DNA of 64,000 nt. It comes from Acidimicrobiaceae bacterium (GTDB taxonomy: Bacteria; Actinomycetota; Acidimicrobiia; Acidimicrobiales; JAUTXP01). Positions 43,936 through 52,559 of this stretch are shown in pieces. Made by a program: the position numbers and the translations under genes. The number at the start of each line of letters is the position of its first letter. The first letter of the stretch is position 1. The stretch spans positions 33,625-97,624 of the forward strand of contig JAUTXP010000052.1 in NCBI GenBank assembly GCA_030837965.1, in the 5' to 3' direction. Below the pieces are notes generated by a model that was not told where the DNA came from, searched no databases, and worked only from the letters and a program-made list of their open reading frames with translations.

Positions 43936-44097
43936 GCCTTCTTATCGACGGCGCCCCCGGCGCCCTGAGCGGCCGGCAATCCGGGCCGTGGGTGACTAGC
44001 CCGATTTGACGGTGGCGCTCTCAAGGAACTCGGCCAGTCCGCCGATCAACCGGAAACGGCACCCAGCGTGGGCGCCGTCACCTGAGGAGGAGGTTCC

Positions 44098-44184
44098 GTG
44101 AAGGCTCGTCTGTACCGCGCCGCGTGCGGCATCGCGGGCCTCGTCGCCACGGTGGCGCTGCTCGGCGCCCCGCGGAAGTGGTAG
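44098..44184 (+). CDS. 28-residue membrane-type small peptide with strong ribosome site
   Basis: Too short for the ORF track. GTG 44098 follows GAGGAGG at 4 nt, the strongest ribosome site in this part of the window. The product KARLYRAACGIAGLVATVAL then LLGAPRKW has a basic N-terminus, one hydrophobic helix with a single Cys, and a basic end. It precedes the GGDEF-EAL gene by 75 nt. It could be a leader peptide, a small membrane regulator or a secreted signal precursor. No family is recognised. Confidence 0.5.
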   Translation: MKARLYRAACGIAGLVATVALLGAPRKW

Positions 44185-44259
44185 CTGCGGCACTCCCGAT
44201 CACCGAGCGCACCGGGTGAGCACACGACCCGGGTCGCACCTTGTCAGTGGGGTCCACGC

Positions 44260-46257
44260 TTGAGGCTCGTTCGTCTGCAACCGGTTCAGCGATACGTCGG
44301 CGGCGTCATCGTCGTGGGCCTGACCGCGCTCGCCCTCATCGTCGCTTCCGGCTTCAGCCACCTTCTGCACGGGCCCCTCGGCCACGTGGCCGTGTTCACC
44401 CCTCTCGTGGTGCTGGGCGAGCTGGTCCCCATCCGGGTCCGCCGCCACGACGTGGAGGAGGAGGTCACGGTCTCCACGCCGTTCGCCTTCACCTTGCTGC
44501 TCACGTCCGGGCCCGCGGCCGCGGCCCTGGCCTTGGCCGTGGCGTCATGCGTGGCCGACATGGCCGGGCGCAAGCCGCTGTGGAAGGCCTTGTTCAACAT
44601 GGGCCAGTTCTCGCTTTCGGTCGGTGCGTCCGGGGCCGTGCTCACCGGGCTGGGAACCTTCGGCCCGCACCACCACCTGACTCCTGACCAGTTGCCGGTG
44701 ATCGGCGTGGCCGCGGCCGTCTTCTTCGCCGTCAACAACGTGGTGACGGGCACTGGCATCGCGCTGGCCGCCAAGAAGAACGTGGCCGAGTTCCTCCGGC
44801 GCGACCTGCTCTTCCAAATGGGCACCACGGGCGTGCTGTTGACGCTGGCGCCCATCGTGATGTCCGCGGCCGACGACACGCTGCTGCTCGTCCCCCTGCT
44901 CCTTCTGCCCATCGCCGCCGTGCACACGTGTGCGTCGACCTTGTTGGCCAAGGAGTACGAGGCCCTGCACGACCCGCTCACCGCGCTGGCCAACCGGCGG
45001 CTGTTTCGGGACCGGACCATCGAGGCCCTCGACGAAGCGGCCCGAACCAAGACCGTCACCGCGGTCATGCTCATCGACCTCGACCGGTTCAAGGAGGTCA
45101 ACGACACGCTCGGCCATCACATGGGCGACGTGCTGTTGCAGCAGATCGGGCCGCGCCTCTCCGGTGTGCTGCGCGAGTCAGACACCATCGCCCGACCGGG
45201 CGGCGACGAGTTCGCCGTGCTCCTGCCCGACGTCCAGGGGGAGCTGGCGGCCATGGAGATCGCCGACCGCATGCTGGAGGCGCTCGAACAGCACTTCACG
45301 TTGCCCGAGGTCCTGCTCGACATCGACGCCAGCATCGGCATCGCCTTGTCGCCCGTGCACGGCATGGACGTGGACACGCTGATGCAGCGGGCCGACGTGG
45401 CCATGTATCTGGCCAAGGAGACGAAGAGCGGCTACCAGGTCTACGCACCCGAGCGCGACCCGTACAGCCCCAAGCACCTTCGGCTGCTGCACGACCTGCG
45501 CCATGCCATCGAGTCAGACCAGTTCGTGCTGCACTACCAGCCCAAGGCCGCGCTGGGCAGCGGGTCGATCATCGGCGTGGAGGCCTTGGTGCGCTGGCAG
45601 CATCCTGAGCAAGGCCTGATCCCGCCGGACGACTTCGTCCCGTTGGCTGAGCGAAGCGGGCTGTCCCGGCCTCTGACCCTGTTCGTGCTCAACGAGTCGC
45701 TCCGCCAGTTGCACGAGTGGCGGAAGGAGGGCATTCACCTGCGCGTGGCCGTCAACCTGACGGGGCGCAACCTCCACGACCCCAACTTCCCGATCGACGT
45801 GGCCAAGCTCCTCGAAGCGTGGGACATCCCCGCGGGCGACCTGCTGCTCGAGATCACCGAGAACAGCGTGATGTCCGACCCGGCGCGCGTCCTCGGCGTG
45901 CTGAAGGCGCTGCGTGAGATGGGCGTGGAGCTGGCCCTGGACGACTTCGGCACCGGGTACTCCTCGCTCGCCTACCTGAAGCGGCTGCCCGTGCACGAGC
46001 TGAAGATCGACAAGTCGTTCGTGATGAACATGGCGGGTGACGAGAGCGACGCGGTGATCGTGCAGTCGACCATCGGCCTGGCCCGCAACCTCAAGCTGCG
46101 GGTCGTGGCCGAGGGCGTGGAGGACAAGGCCGCGTGGGACGAGCTCGTCGCCCTCGGCTGCGACGTGGCCCAGGGCTACTTCCTCGGCCGGCCCATGGCC
46201 GCGGCGGCCATGACCGAATGGCTGCGGAACGCCGCGGCCGTCGCCGCCGCCCACTAG
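44260..46257 (+). CDS. Membrane GGDEF-EAL protein (c-di-GMP synthase/phosphodiesterase)
   Basis: 665 residues. The N-terminal 230 residues have about seven membrane helices (MASE-like sensor). The GGDEF domain has [35 protein letters not shown] and an intact [13 protein letters not shown]. The EAL domain has [51 protein letters not shown] and [15 protein letters not shown], all catalytic positions present. Both activities are therefore possible, and which one dominates cannot be told. The start is taken at TTG 44260 as in the track. The gene is a natural partner of the c-di-GMP riboswitch at 17.1 kb and the BldD-like protein at 61.7 kb. Confidence 0.92.
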   Translation: MRLVRLQPVQRYVGGVIVVGLTALALIVASGFSHLLHGPLGHVAVFTPLVVLGELVPIRVRRHDVEEEVTVSTPFAFTLLLTSGPAAAALALAVASCVADMAGRKPLWKALFNMGQFSLSVGASGAVLTGLGTFGPHHHLTPDQLPVIGVAAAVFFAVNNVVTGTGIALAAKKNVAEFLRRDLLFQMGTTGVLLTLAPIVMSAADDTLLLVPLLLLPIAAVHTCASTLLAKEYEALHDPLTALANRRLFRDRTIEALDEAARTKTVTAVMLIDLDRFKEVNDTLGHHMGDVLLQQIGPRLSGVLRESDTIARPGGDEFAVLLPDVQGELAAMEIADRMLEALEQHFTLPEVLLDIDASIGIALSPVHGMDVDTLMQRADVAMYLAKETKSGYQVYAPERDPYSPKHLRLLHDLRHAIESDQFVLHYQPKAALGSGSIIGVEALVRWQHPEQGLIPPDDFVPLAERSGLSRPLTLFVLNESLRQLHEWRKEGIHLRVAVNLTGRNLHDPNFPIDVAKLLEAWDIPAGDLLLEITENSVMSDPARVLGVLKALREMGVELALDDFGTGYSSLAYLKRLPVHELKIDKSFVMNMAGDESDAVIVQSTIGLARNLKLRVVAEGVEDKAAWDELVALGCDVAQGYFLGRPMAAAAMTEWLRNAAAVAAAH

Positions 46258-46321
46258 GGCCCGCCCGACAGAAGGCGGCGTCGCAAGAAACGCGGCCTGC
46301 ACCCGCGAGAATGGGGCCACA

Positions 46322-48109
46322 GTGACCCCGCTCGACCGCATCCGCAACCTCTCCGTCGTGGCCCACGTGGACCACGGCAAGTCGACCCTTTCCGACCGCA
46401 TCCTCGAACTGACGGGCGCGGTGGACGCCAGGGACATGCGCGAGCAGTACCTCGACTCCATGGACATCGAGCGCGAGCGGGGCATCACCATCAAGGCCCA
46501 GAACGTGCGGGTCACCTGGAAGGACACGATCATCCAGTTGATCGACACGCCCGGTCACGTCGACTTCGGCTACGAGGTGAGCCGGTCGTTGGCTGCGTGT
46601 GAAGGCGTCGTGCTGGTGGTCGACGCGGCCCAGGGCATCGAGGCCCAGACGCTGGCCAACTGCTTCCTCGCGCTGGAGGCCGACCTGGAGATCGTGGCCG
46701 CGCTGAACAAGATCGACCTCCCCGCGGCCGACCCCGACCGCTATGCCGCGGAGATCCAGAACGTGCTGGGCATCCCGGCGGGCGAGATCCTGCGCATCTC
46801 GGCCAAGACGGGCGAGGGCGTGCCCGACCTGCTCGACGCCATCGCCGCTCGCATCCCGCCGCCCAAGGGCGATCCCGACGCGTCGCTGCAAGCGCTGATC
46901 TTCGACTCCTACTACGACCAGTACCGCGGCGTGGTGTCGGCCGTGCGCGTGGTCAACGGCGTGCTGTCGACCGGCGACCGGGTCCGCTTCATGCAGACGG
47001 GCAAGACGCACGACATCGAGGAGATCGGGTTCCGCCTCCCTGTGCCCACACCCGTCGCGTCGCTCGGACCGGGGGAGGTGGGCTATCTGATCGCGGGCAT
47101 CAAGGACGTGGGCGAGGCCCGCTCGGGCGAGACGGTGACATCAGCCTTGCGCTCGGCCCCGTCGCCCCTGCCCGGCTACCGCGAGCCCAAGCCGATGGTG
47201 TTCTGCGGCCTGTACCCGGTGGAGGGCGACGACTTCGCCGACCTGCGCGACGCGCTCGAGAAGTTGCGCCTCAACGACTCGTCGTTCACCTACGAGCCCG
47301 AGACGTCGGGCGCGTTGGGATTCGGCTTTCGCTGCGGCTTCCTGGGGCTGTTGCACATGGAGATCGTGCGCGAGCGGTTGGAGCGCGAGTTCGACCTGGC
47401 CCTCATCGCCACCGCGCCCTCCGTGGAGTACGTGGCCCACTTGATCACCGGCGAGGTCGTCGAGGTCGACAACCCGAGCGTCATGCCCGACGCCCACAAG
47501 CTCGACTACGTCGAGGAGCCTTACCTCACGTGCACCATCTTGTTGCCCACCGAGTACACGGGCACGGTGATGGACCTGTGCCAGACCAGGCGGGGCGAGA
47601 TGGTGAAGATGGAGTACCTCTCGCCCGAGCGGCTCGAACTGGTGTACCGCATCCCGTTGGCCGAAGTGGTCATCGACTTCTTCGACCAGCTCAAGTCCCG
47701 CACCAAGGGTTACGCCTCGCTCGACTACGAGCCCGCGGGCTACGACCGGTCGAACCTGGTGAAGATCGATGTGCTGTTGAACAACGTCCCCGTCGACGCC
47801 TTCTCCACGATCATGCACAAGACCAAGGCCGAGGAGTACGGGCGCAAGATGACGTCCAAGCTGCGCGAGCTGATCCCGAGGCAGTTGTTCGACGTGCCCA
47901 TCCAGGCCGCCATCGGCGGGCGCATCATCGCCAGGGAGACGGTGAAGGCCAAGCGCAAGGACGTGTTGGCCAAGTGCTACGGCGGTGACATCACCCGCAA
48001 GCGCAAGCTCCTCGAGAAGCAGAAAGAGGGCAAGAAGCGGATGAAGAACATCGGGCGGGTGGAGGTGCCTCAAGAGGCGTTCATCAGCGCCCTGCGCTTG
48101 GAGGAGTAG
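46322..48109 (+). CDS. lepA: Elongation factor 4 (LepA)
   Basis: 595 residues. The GTPase motifs [16 protein letters not shown] (G1), ERGITIKAQ (G2), [12 protein letters not shown] (G3) and NKIDLP (G4) are intact. The LepA-specific C-terminal domain is present ([39 protein letters not shown]). It back-translocates or remodels ribosomes under stress. The start is GTG 46322, 64 nt after the GGDEF-EAL stop. In many Actinobacteria lepA is followed by hemW and hrcA; here 10 kb of other genes intervene. Confidence 0.98.
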   Translation: MTPLDRIRNLSVVAHVDHGKSTLSDRILELTGAVDARDMREQYLDSMDIERERGITIKAQNVRVTWKDTIIQLIDTPGHVDFGYEVSRSLAACEGVVLVVDAAQGIEAQTLANCFLALEADLEIVAALNKIDLPAADPDRYAAEIQNVLGIPAGEILRISAKTGEGVPDLLDAIAARIPPPKGDPDASLQALIFDSYYDQYRGVVSAVRVVNGVLSTGDRVRFMQTGKTHDIEEIGFRLPVPTPVASLGPGEVGYLIAGIKDVGEARSGETVTSALRSAPSPLPGYREPKPMVFCGLYPVEGDDFADLRDALEKLRLNDSSFTYEPETSGALGFGFRCGFLGLLHMEIVRERLEREFDLALIATAPSVEYVAHLITGEVVEVDNPSVMPDAHKLDYVEEPYLTCTILLPTEYTGTVMDLCQTRRGEMVKMEYLSPERLELVYRIPLAEVVIDFFDQLKSRTKGYASLDYEPAGYDRSNLVKIDVLLNNVPVDAFSTIMHKTKAEEYGRKMTSKLRELIPRQLFDVPIQAAIGGRIIARETVKAKRKDVLAKCYGGDITRKRKLLEKQKEGKKRMKNIGRVEVPQEAFISALRLEE

Positions 48110-48186
48110 CGGTCGGATCTGGATAGAGGCAGAGCCCGGTTTGCCGCATGTCCGGTTCGATGACCGGTTGGGGTAGAAATGCGGTC

Positions 48187-48804
48187 ATGACTGTGGGACT
48201 GCTCATTCTTCGACTGGTGGTCGGGCTCGGCCTGGCCGCTCACGGGTGCCAGAAGCTGTTCGGCTGGTTCGGCGGCGGCGGCATTGCAGGGACGGGTGCG
48301 TTCTTCGAGAACCACCTCCGCTTGCGACCGGGCCGGGTGCACGCCACCTTGGCCGGCCTCACCGAACTGGGCGGCGGCCTGGGATTGGTCCTCGGCCTGC
48401 TGACGCCGGTGGCGGCCGCGGCGGTCGTCGGCGTGATGCTGGTTGCGGGCGCATCAGCCCATCGGGGCAAGGGCTTCTTCGTCACCCAGGGCGGGTTCGA
48501 GTACACGCTCGTGCTCGGCGCGGTGGGCGCGGCGCTGGCCTACACCGGCCCGGGCCGGGCGTCCATCGACCACGCCCTCGGCTGGGACCTGAACGGCTTC
48601 GTGTGGGGCACGGTCGCCACCCTGTTCGGCATCGTGGCCGGGCTGTGCCTGTTGGCCGGTCGGACCAGGCTGGTGGAGGGTGACACGGCCGTGGCCGGTG
48701 GACGTGAGGCCGGCCTCGAGCGCTCCGAGTCGGCGTCGCATGCCGCGCCGCCGCCGGAAACGGCGTCAGCGTCGGACACCGGGTCACAGGCGGCCGGCCG
48801 GTAA
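48187..48804 (+). CDS. DoxX-family membrane protein
   Basis: 205 residues from ATG 48187; TAGAAA lies 7 nt upstream, so a leaderless start is possible and the track's 48148 is less likely. Four helices carry the DoxX pattern: LLILRLVVGLGLAAHGCQKL, FGWFGGGGIAGTGAFFENHL, LTELGGGLGLVLGLLTPVAA and GKGFFVTQGGFEYTLVLGAV. DoxX-like proteins are linked to redox and thiol-stress responses; the exact role is unclear. A Ser/Ala-rich cytoplasmic tail follows. Confidence 0.85.
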   Translation: MTVGLLILRLVVGLGLAAHGCQKLFGWFGGGGIAGTGAFFENHLRLRPGRVHATLAGLTELGGGLGLVLGLLTPVAAAAVVGVMLVAGASAHRGKGFFVTQGGFEYTLVLGAVGAALAYTGPGRASIDHALGWDLNGFVWGTVATLFGIVAGLCLLAGRTRLVEGDTAVAGGREAGLERSESASHAAPPPETASASDTGSQAAGR

Positions 48805-48846
48805 CCCCTGGCTGACAGGGCTGCGCCTGTCGGCGCCGCGTCGCCG

Positions 48847-49206
48847 TCAACCGGCTGGGTCGGCCCGCCGCCGCAATCGGGGCGGCGCGTCGGGCACGGG
48901 GCTGTCCCTTCGCCGGGACAGCTCGTCGAGCAGGTCGAGGGCGTCGGGCGGCAGCCCTTGCACGATCCCGACCAAGGCCTGGCTGGCATCGGCCGTGTGC
49001 AATTCGATCATCTCCAACAGCTCCAAGCGCCGTGGCGCGCTGAGGCCGTCCCACTCGGTGCGCAGCAGTTGGGCCGCCCCTGAGATCACGGTCATGGTGT
49101 TGAGCAGGCCGTGGGCCACCACGCCGGCCGCGTTGTCGAACAGGCCTGCGTCGGTCGGGGCCACGCCCTCCTCCAGCTCGATCGAGGTCGTGTCGGGAAC
49201 GTCCAC
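48847..49206 (-). CDS. DHp-like protein with no catalytic kinase domain
   Basis: 119 residues from GTG 49206, with AAGAAAG 7 nt upstream. The segment AAGVVAHGLLNTMTVISGAA resembles the phosphorylatable H-box helix of histidine kinases (His within AHGLLN). The next helix, LSAPRRLELLEMIELHTADA, would complete a two-helix dimerisation/phosphotransfer hairpin. No HATPase domain follows. It may be a histidine phosphotransfer protein or a kinase remnant. It diverges from the PucR-like regulator across 70 nt. Confidence 0.6.
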   Translation of the reverse strand: MDVPDTTSIELEEGVAPTDAGLFDNAAGVVAHGLLNTMTVISGAAQLLRTEWDGLSAPRRLELLEMIELHTADASQALVGIVQGLPPDALDLLDELSRRRDSPVPDAPPRLRRRADPAG

Positions 49207-49276
49207 AAATGGACTTTCTTACGGAATCGACCGACCCCACAAGCCGAGATCGGCGGCAACCCGTAAAGTCGCCCCC

Positions 49277-50491
49277 GTGCGAGCGACTGAAGGCTCTCTC
49301 GCGGCTCGTGTGCAGTCCCGCACGGACGTGTTGGCCCGGCGCATGCTCGACGCCTTCATCGAGCAGATTCCGCTGTATGGGCACTTGCCGCGCGAGCAGC
49401 TTGAAGGCGAGATCCTCGACATCCTGCGCCACAACCTGCGCATCTTCTTCAGCTTCCTCGAGGAAGGCCGCGAGCCCAGCGACTACGAGATGGCCACCAT
49501 TCGGGCCAGCGCGGCCCGCCGGGCCGAGGAGCGCATCCCGCTCGATGCCGTGCTCACCGCGTACCACCTCGGCGCGTTGATCGGCTGGAGCGCGCTGCGG
49601 GAGGAGGCCGAGCCGGACGAGGCGGCCGAGGTGCTCGACATCGCCGAGCGGGTGCTGCTCTACATGCAGGCGGTCACGTCCGCGGTAGCCGAGGCCTATG
49701 TCGAGGAGCGCCAGGCGATTTACGGCGAGGAGCGCGACGCCCGCCGCACCCTGGCCGAGGCCCTGCTGTCGGGCATGTCGGTCAAGGGCATGGCCGAGCG
49801 GGCCGGGCACGAGCCCGCGCCCGCGTATGTGGTGATCGCGTTGGAGATCGGGACCAGCCCGGACGAGACCGACGTCGGCGTCGAGGGTGCGGTGGCGTCC
49901 CGAAGGAAGCTGCGCAGGCTGGAGGGCGAGTTGGAGGCCCGCACCGCCGGACAGGCCCTGCCCATGCTCACGCCCGCGGGCGGGATCGTGCTGCTGGCCA
50001 CGCTGCCGGAGGACTGCGTGGAGGTGGTGGCCTCGTCGCCCAAGCTGGTGGACGCGCTGTCTGCCGCGGCAGGCGCCGAGGTGGTCGCGGGCGTCTCGTG
50101 GCGTGAGACGGCAGAGGTCCCCGCAGGCGCGGATGAGGCCAGGGAGGTCGTGCGTCTGGCCGTCGAGCAGGGCCGCCGCACCGGTGCCTACACGCTGGAC
50201 GACGTGCTGTTGGAGTTCTTGTTGACCCGCCCTTCTCAGGCCGCCGAGCGACTCGAGCGGGTGCTCGACCCCCTGGCCGACGGGCCCGAGCTGATCGCCA
50301 CCTTGGAGGGCTACTTCGCGGCCGACTTCGACCGGCGCCGGGCCGCGGCCAACCTCCACATCCACCCCAACACGCTCGACTACCGGCTGCGCCGGGTGTC
50401 GGAGCTGACCGGGCTGGCCGTGGGGACGGCCAAGGGCGTGCAGGTGCTGGGCGCGGCCCTCACCATCCGTCGCATGCGCTCCGAACCCTGA
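49277..50491 (+). CDS. PucR/CdaR-like helix-turn-helix transcriptional regulator
   Basis: 404 residues from GTG 49277, 7 nt after TAAAGT (leaderless). The N-terminal RsbRD-like helical domain (RMLDAFIEQIPLYGHLPREQ) and a central GGDEF-related, non-catalytic region (YVVIALEIGTSPDETDVGVE) lead to the C-terminal PucR HTH: LEGYFAADFDRRRAAANLHI then HPNTLDYRLRRVSELTG. It likely responds to a metabolite or stress. The divergent DHp-like gene may be a partner. The track start at 48680 is too early. Confidence 0.88.
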   Translation: MRATEGSLAARVQSRTDVLARRMLDAFIEQIPLYGHLPREQLEGEILDILRHNLRIFFSFLEEGREPSDYEMATIRASAARRAEERIPLDAVLTAYHLGALIGWSALREEAEPDEAAEVLDIAERVLLYMQAVTSAVAEAYVEERQAIYGEERDARRTLAEALLSGMSVKGMAERAGHEPAPAYVVIALEIGTSPDETDVGVEGAVASRRKLRRLEGELEARTAGQALPMLTPAGGIVLLATLPEDCVEVVASSPKLVDALSAAAGAEVVAGVSWRETAEVPAGADEAREVVRLAVEQGRRTGAYTLDDVLLEFLLTRPSQAAERLERVLDPLADGPELIATLEGYFAADFDRRRAAANLHIHPNTLDYRLRRVSELTGLAVGTAKGVQVLGAALTIRRMRSEP

Positions 50492-50504
50492 TTTTCCCGC
50501 CCGC

Positions 50505-50520
50505 CTGGAGGACATAGAGG
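50505..50520. repeat. Half copy of the CTGGAGGACAT element
   Basis: CTGGAGGACATAGAGG begins 14 nt after the PucR-like stop. No matching CTATGTCCTCCAG arm follows, so this is a degenerate or broken copy. In the rest of the gap to 50700 I see only GC-rich short repeats. Confidence 0.6.
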
Positions 50521-50712
50521 GCGAGCCGATAGGCGAGCCCGTGGCCCGAGCGGCCCGGCGGCGAAGCCGCCAAGAGCGGGGAGGGCAGCGGCCATCGCCC
50601 GGAGGCGGACGCCGGAGGGCGGGTACGGCGTGACCTATCCGCGCCGCCTCATAGGTACCGACTGGGTGTGCCCATGTCCCCAGTCGCGGGTGCGCGGGGT
50701 AGAACGGGCGGC

Positions 50713-51681
50713 GTGCGTCGGCGCCGGGTTGCCCCCTCCCTTGTGATCGTGCTGTGCGCCGCCGTTGTCTCGAGTGGCTGCGCGGGCGGCGGCAAGGGCG
50801 CGGCCATACCGTCCACGTCGCGGCCGAAAGCAGGACCCGGCACGAGCACGAGCACGAGCACCAGCACCACATCGACGACCGCGCCGCCGCCCCCGGCCGT
50901 GCTGCTGGCCGCGGGCGACATCGCCACCTGTCCCGGCCGGGACGACGAGGCCACCGCCGACCTGTTGGCTGCACAGTTGACCGAGCATCCGGACGCGGTC
51001 ATCGCCGCGGTGGGCGACTTGGCCTACGAGCGGGGCACGGCGGCCGATTTCAAGCAGTGCTTCGCGCCGAGCTGGGGCCGTTTCCACGACCGCATCCGGC
51101 CCGCGGCGGGCAACCACGAGTACGGCACCGGTGTGGCCACCGACTACTTCGACGAGTGGGGTGACCGGGCCGGCCCCGCGGGCAAGGGGTGGTACAGCTA
51201 CGACCTCGGGGCTTGGCACGTGGTGGTGCTGAACTCGAACTGTGGCGTGCCGTCGGTGGGCGGGTGCGGCCCCGACTCCGAGCAGGGCAAGTGGCTGGCC
51301 GCCGACCTGGCTGCACATGCCAACCGATGCTCGCTGGCCTACTGGCACCACCCCCGTTGGAGCTCGGGTCTCCACGGCAGCCAGCCCTCCGTCGATTCGT
51401 TCTGGCAGGCCATGGTGGCGGCCCACGTCGACGTCGTGGTCAACGGCCACGACCACCACTACGAGCGGTTCGCGTCTGTGTCCGGCGTGCGCGAGTTCGT
51501 GGTGGGGACAGGCGGTGCGCCGCGCTATCCCGTGGCCGGGCCGGAGGCCAACAGCGAAGTATGGCACTCGGGCACGCCCGGCGTGCTGCGACTCACCTTG
51601 CATGCCGCCTCGTATGACTGGCGCTTCCTCGCCGCGGCCGACGGTGCGTTCACGGATGAGGGTTCCACGCCCTGCACCTGA
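50713..51681 (+). CDS. Secreted metallophosphoesterase lipoprotein
   Basis: 322 residues from GTG 50713; TAGAAC lies 7 nt upstream. The signal SLVIVLCAAVVSSGCAGG has a lipobox (SSGC). A Ser/Thr repeat linker (GTSTSTSTSTTSTTAPPPP) precedes a calcineurin-like fold: LLAAGDIATCPGRDD, AAVGDLAYERGTAADF, PAAGNHEYGT, YWHHPRWSS and VNGHDHHYERFA, giving all metal ligands. It is similar to purple acid phosphatase-like surface enzymes and probably releases phosphate outside the cell. The track start at 50668 would add 15 residues before the signal peptide. Confidence 0.87.
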   Translation: MRRRRVAPSLVIVLCAAVVSSGCAGGGKGAAIPSTSRPKAGPGTSTSTSTSTTSTTAPPPPAVLLAAGDIATCPGRDDEATADLLAAQLTEHPDAVIAAVGDLAYERGTAADFKQCFAPSWGRFHDRIRPAAGNHEYGTGVATDYFDEWGDRAGPAGKGWYSYDLGAWHVVVLNSNCGVPSVGGCGPDSEQGKWLAADLAAHANRCSLAYWHHPRWSSGLHGSQPSVDSFWQAMVAAHVDVVVNGHDHHYERFASVSGVREFVVGTGGAPRYPVAGPEANSEVWHSGTPGVLRLTLHAASYDWRFLAAADGAFTDEGSTPCT

Positions 51682-51725
51682 CCTGGCCTGACCGCGCCTC
51701 GCCGCGCCGCGGCGTGCGCGACCTA

Positions 51726-52559
51726 CTAGGGCGATCCTGCGCCGGGGACGGCGACTCGGACCGTCTCGATGCGGCCGGGACGGTTGCGCAGGTTCTGCTC
51801 GGGCGGCGCGAGCTCGCCGGTGAGGAGGAACAACGTGCGGCCGTCCTCGCCGCCGAGCGTGCAGGCGAAGCAGCCCTGCTCGGTCGGCACCCGCTCGACC
51901 ACCTCGCCTCCTTCGCGTACGCGCACCGCGGCGTTGGCCACTGGGTCGGCGAACCACACCGCGCCCTCGGCGTCGAGGCAGATGCCGTCGGGCAGCGATC
52001 CTTCGACCGTGGCCCATTGGCGCTTGTCGCGAGCGGGCCCTTCCGGGTCGATGGTGAACGCCATCAGCCCCGCGCCGAAGGTCTCGGCCACGATGAGGGT
52101 CGCGCCATCGGGCGTCACCACGGAGCCGTTGGGAAAGCGCATGGAACCGTCGACCACTACGGCGGTGCCGTCGGGCTCCACCTGGATGAGTTGGGAAGGC
52201 GCGGGCGCGGGGATGCCGCCCACGTCGCACGTGCCCACCCACGCCCGGCCCGTCTGGTCGACCACCATGTCGTTGCACGGGAACGTGGCCATAGCGGTGA
52301 GGTCGGCGTGGATGCTGGCTTCGCCGTCGGCGTCGATGCGCAGGATCTGGGCCGGGTTGCCACGGGCCACCAGCAGCGACCCGTCGGGCAGCCAGCCCAA
52401 GCCGGAAGGGCCGCCGTCGATCTCGGCCACGGTCTTGGTGTTGCCGGCCAGATCGACCGACAGCACCAGGCCTGCGGCCACGTCGGAGAAGTAGAGGCGG
52501 TCGGTGCGCCAGCGCGGGCCTTCAGCGAAGGCCAGTCCGTCGAGAAGGGTTTCGGTCAC
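51726..52559 (-). CDS. SMP-30/gluconolactonase-like beta-propeller protein
   Basis: 277 residues from GTG 52559, whose bases overlap the glgE stop (GTGA). Blades include GLAFAEGPRWRTDRLYFSDV, GGPSGLGWLPDGSLLVARGN, NDMVVDQTGRAWVGTCDVGG, RFPNGSVVTPDGATLIVAET and LPDGICLDAEGAVWFADPVA. They carry the Glu, Asn and Asp metal ligands typical of SMP-30 lactonases. It probably hydrolyses a sugar lactone. Coupling with glgE is unusual and may hint at a sugar substrate. Confidence 0.9.
   Translation of the reverse strand: MTETLLDGLAFAEGPRWRTDRLYFSDVAAGLVLSVDLAGNTKTVAEIDGGPSGLGWLPDGSLLVARGNPAQILRIDADGEASIHADLTAMATFPCNDMVVDQTGRAWVGTCDVGGIPAPAPSQLIQVEPDGTAVVVDGSMRFPNGSVVTPDGATLIVAETFGAGLMAFTIDPEGPARDKRQWATVEGSLPDGICLDAEGAVWFADPVANAAVRVREGGEVVERVPTEQGCFACTLGGEDGRTLFLLTGELAPPEQNLRNRPGRIETVRVAVPGAGSP

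Noticed and set aside
44241-44249. TTGTCAGTG, an exact canonical RecA-NDp box, upstream of the GGDEF-EAL gene
   Set aside because: The sequence 8 nt downstream is GCTTGA, not TANNNT, so the PafBC promoter layout is not met.
48482-50974. 830-codon minus-strand ORF
   Set aside because: It is antisense to the DoxX and PucR-like genes, overlaps the DHp-like gene out of frame, and has no recognisable domain.
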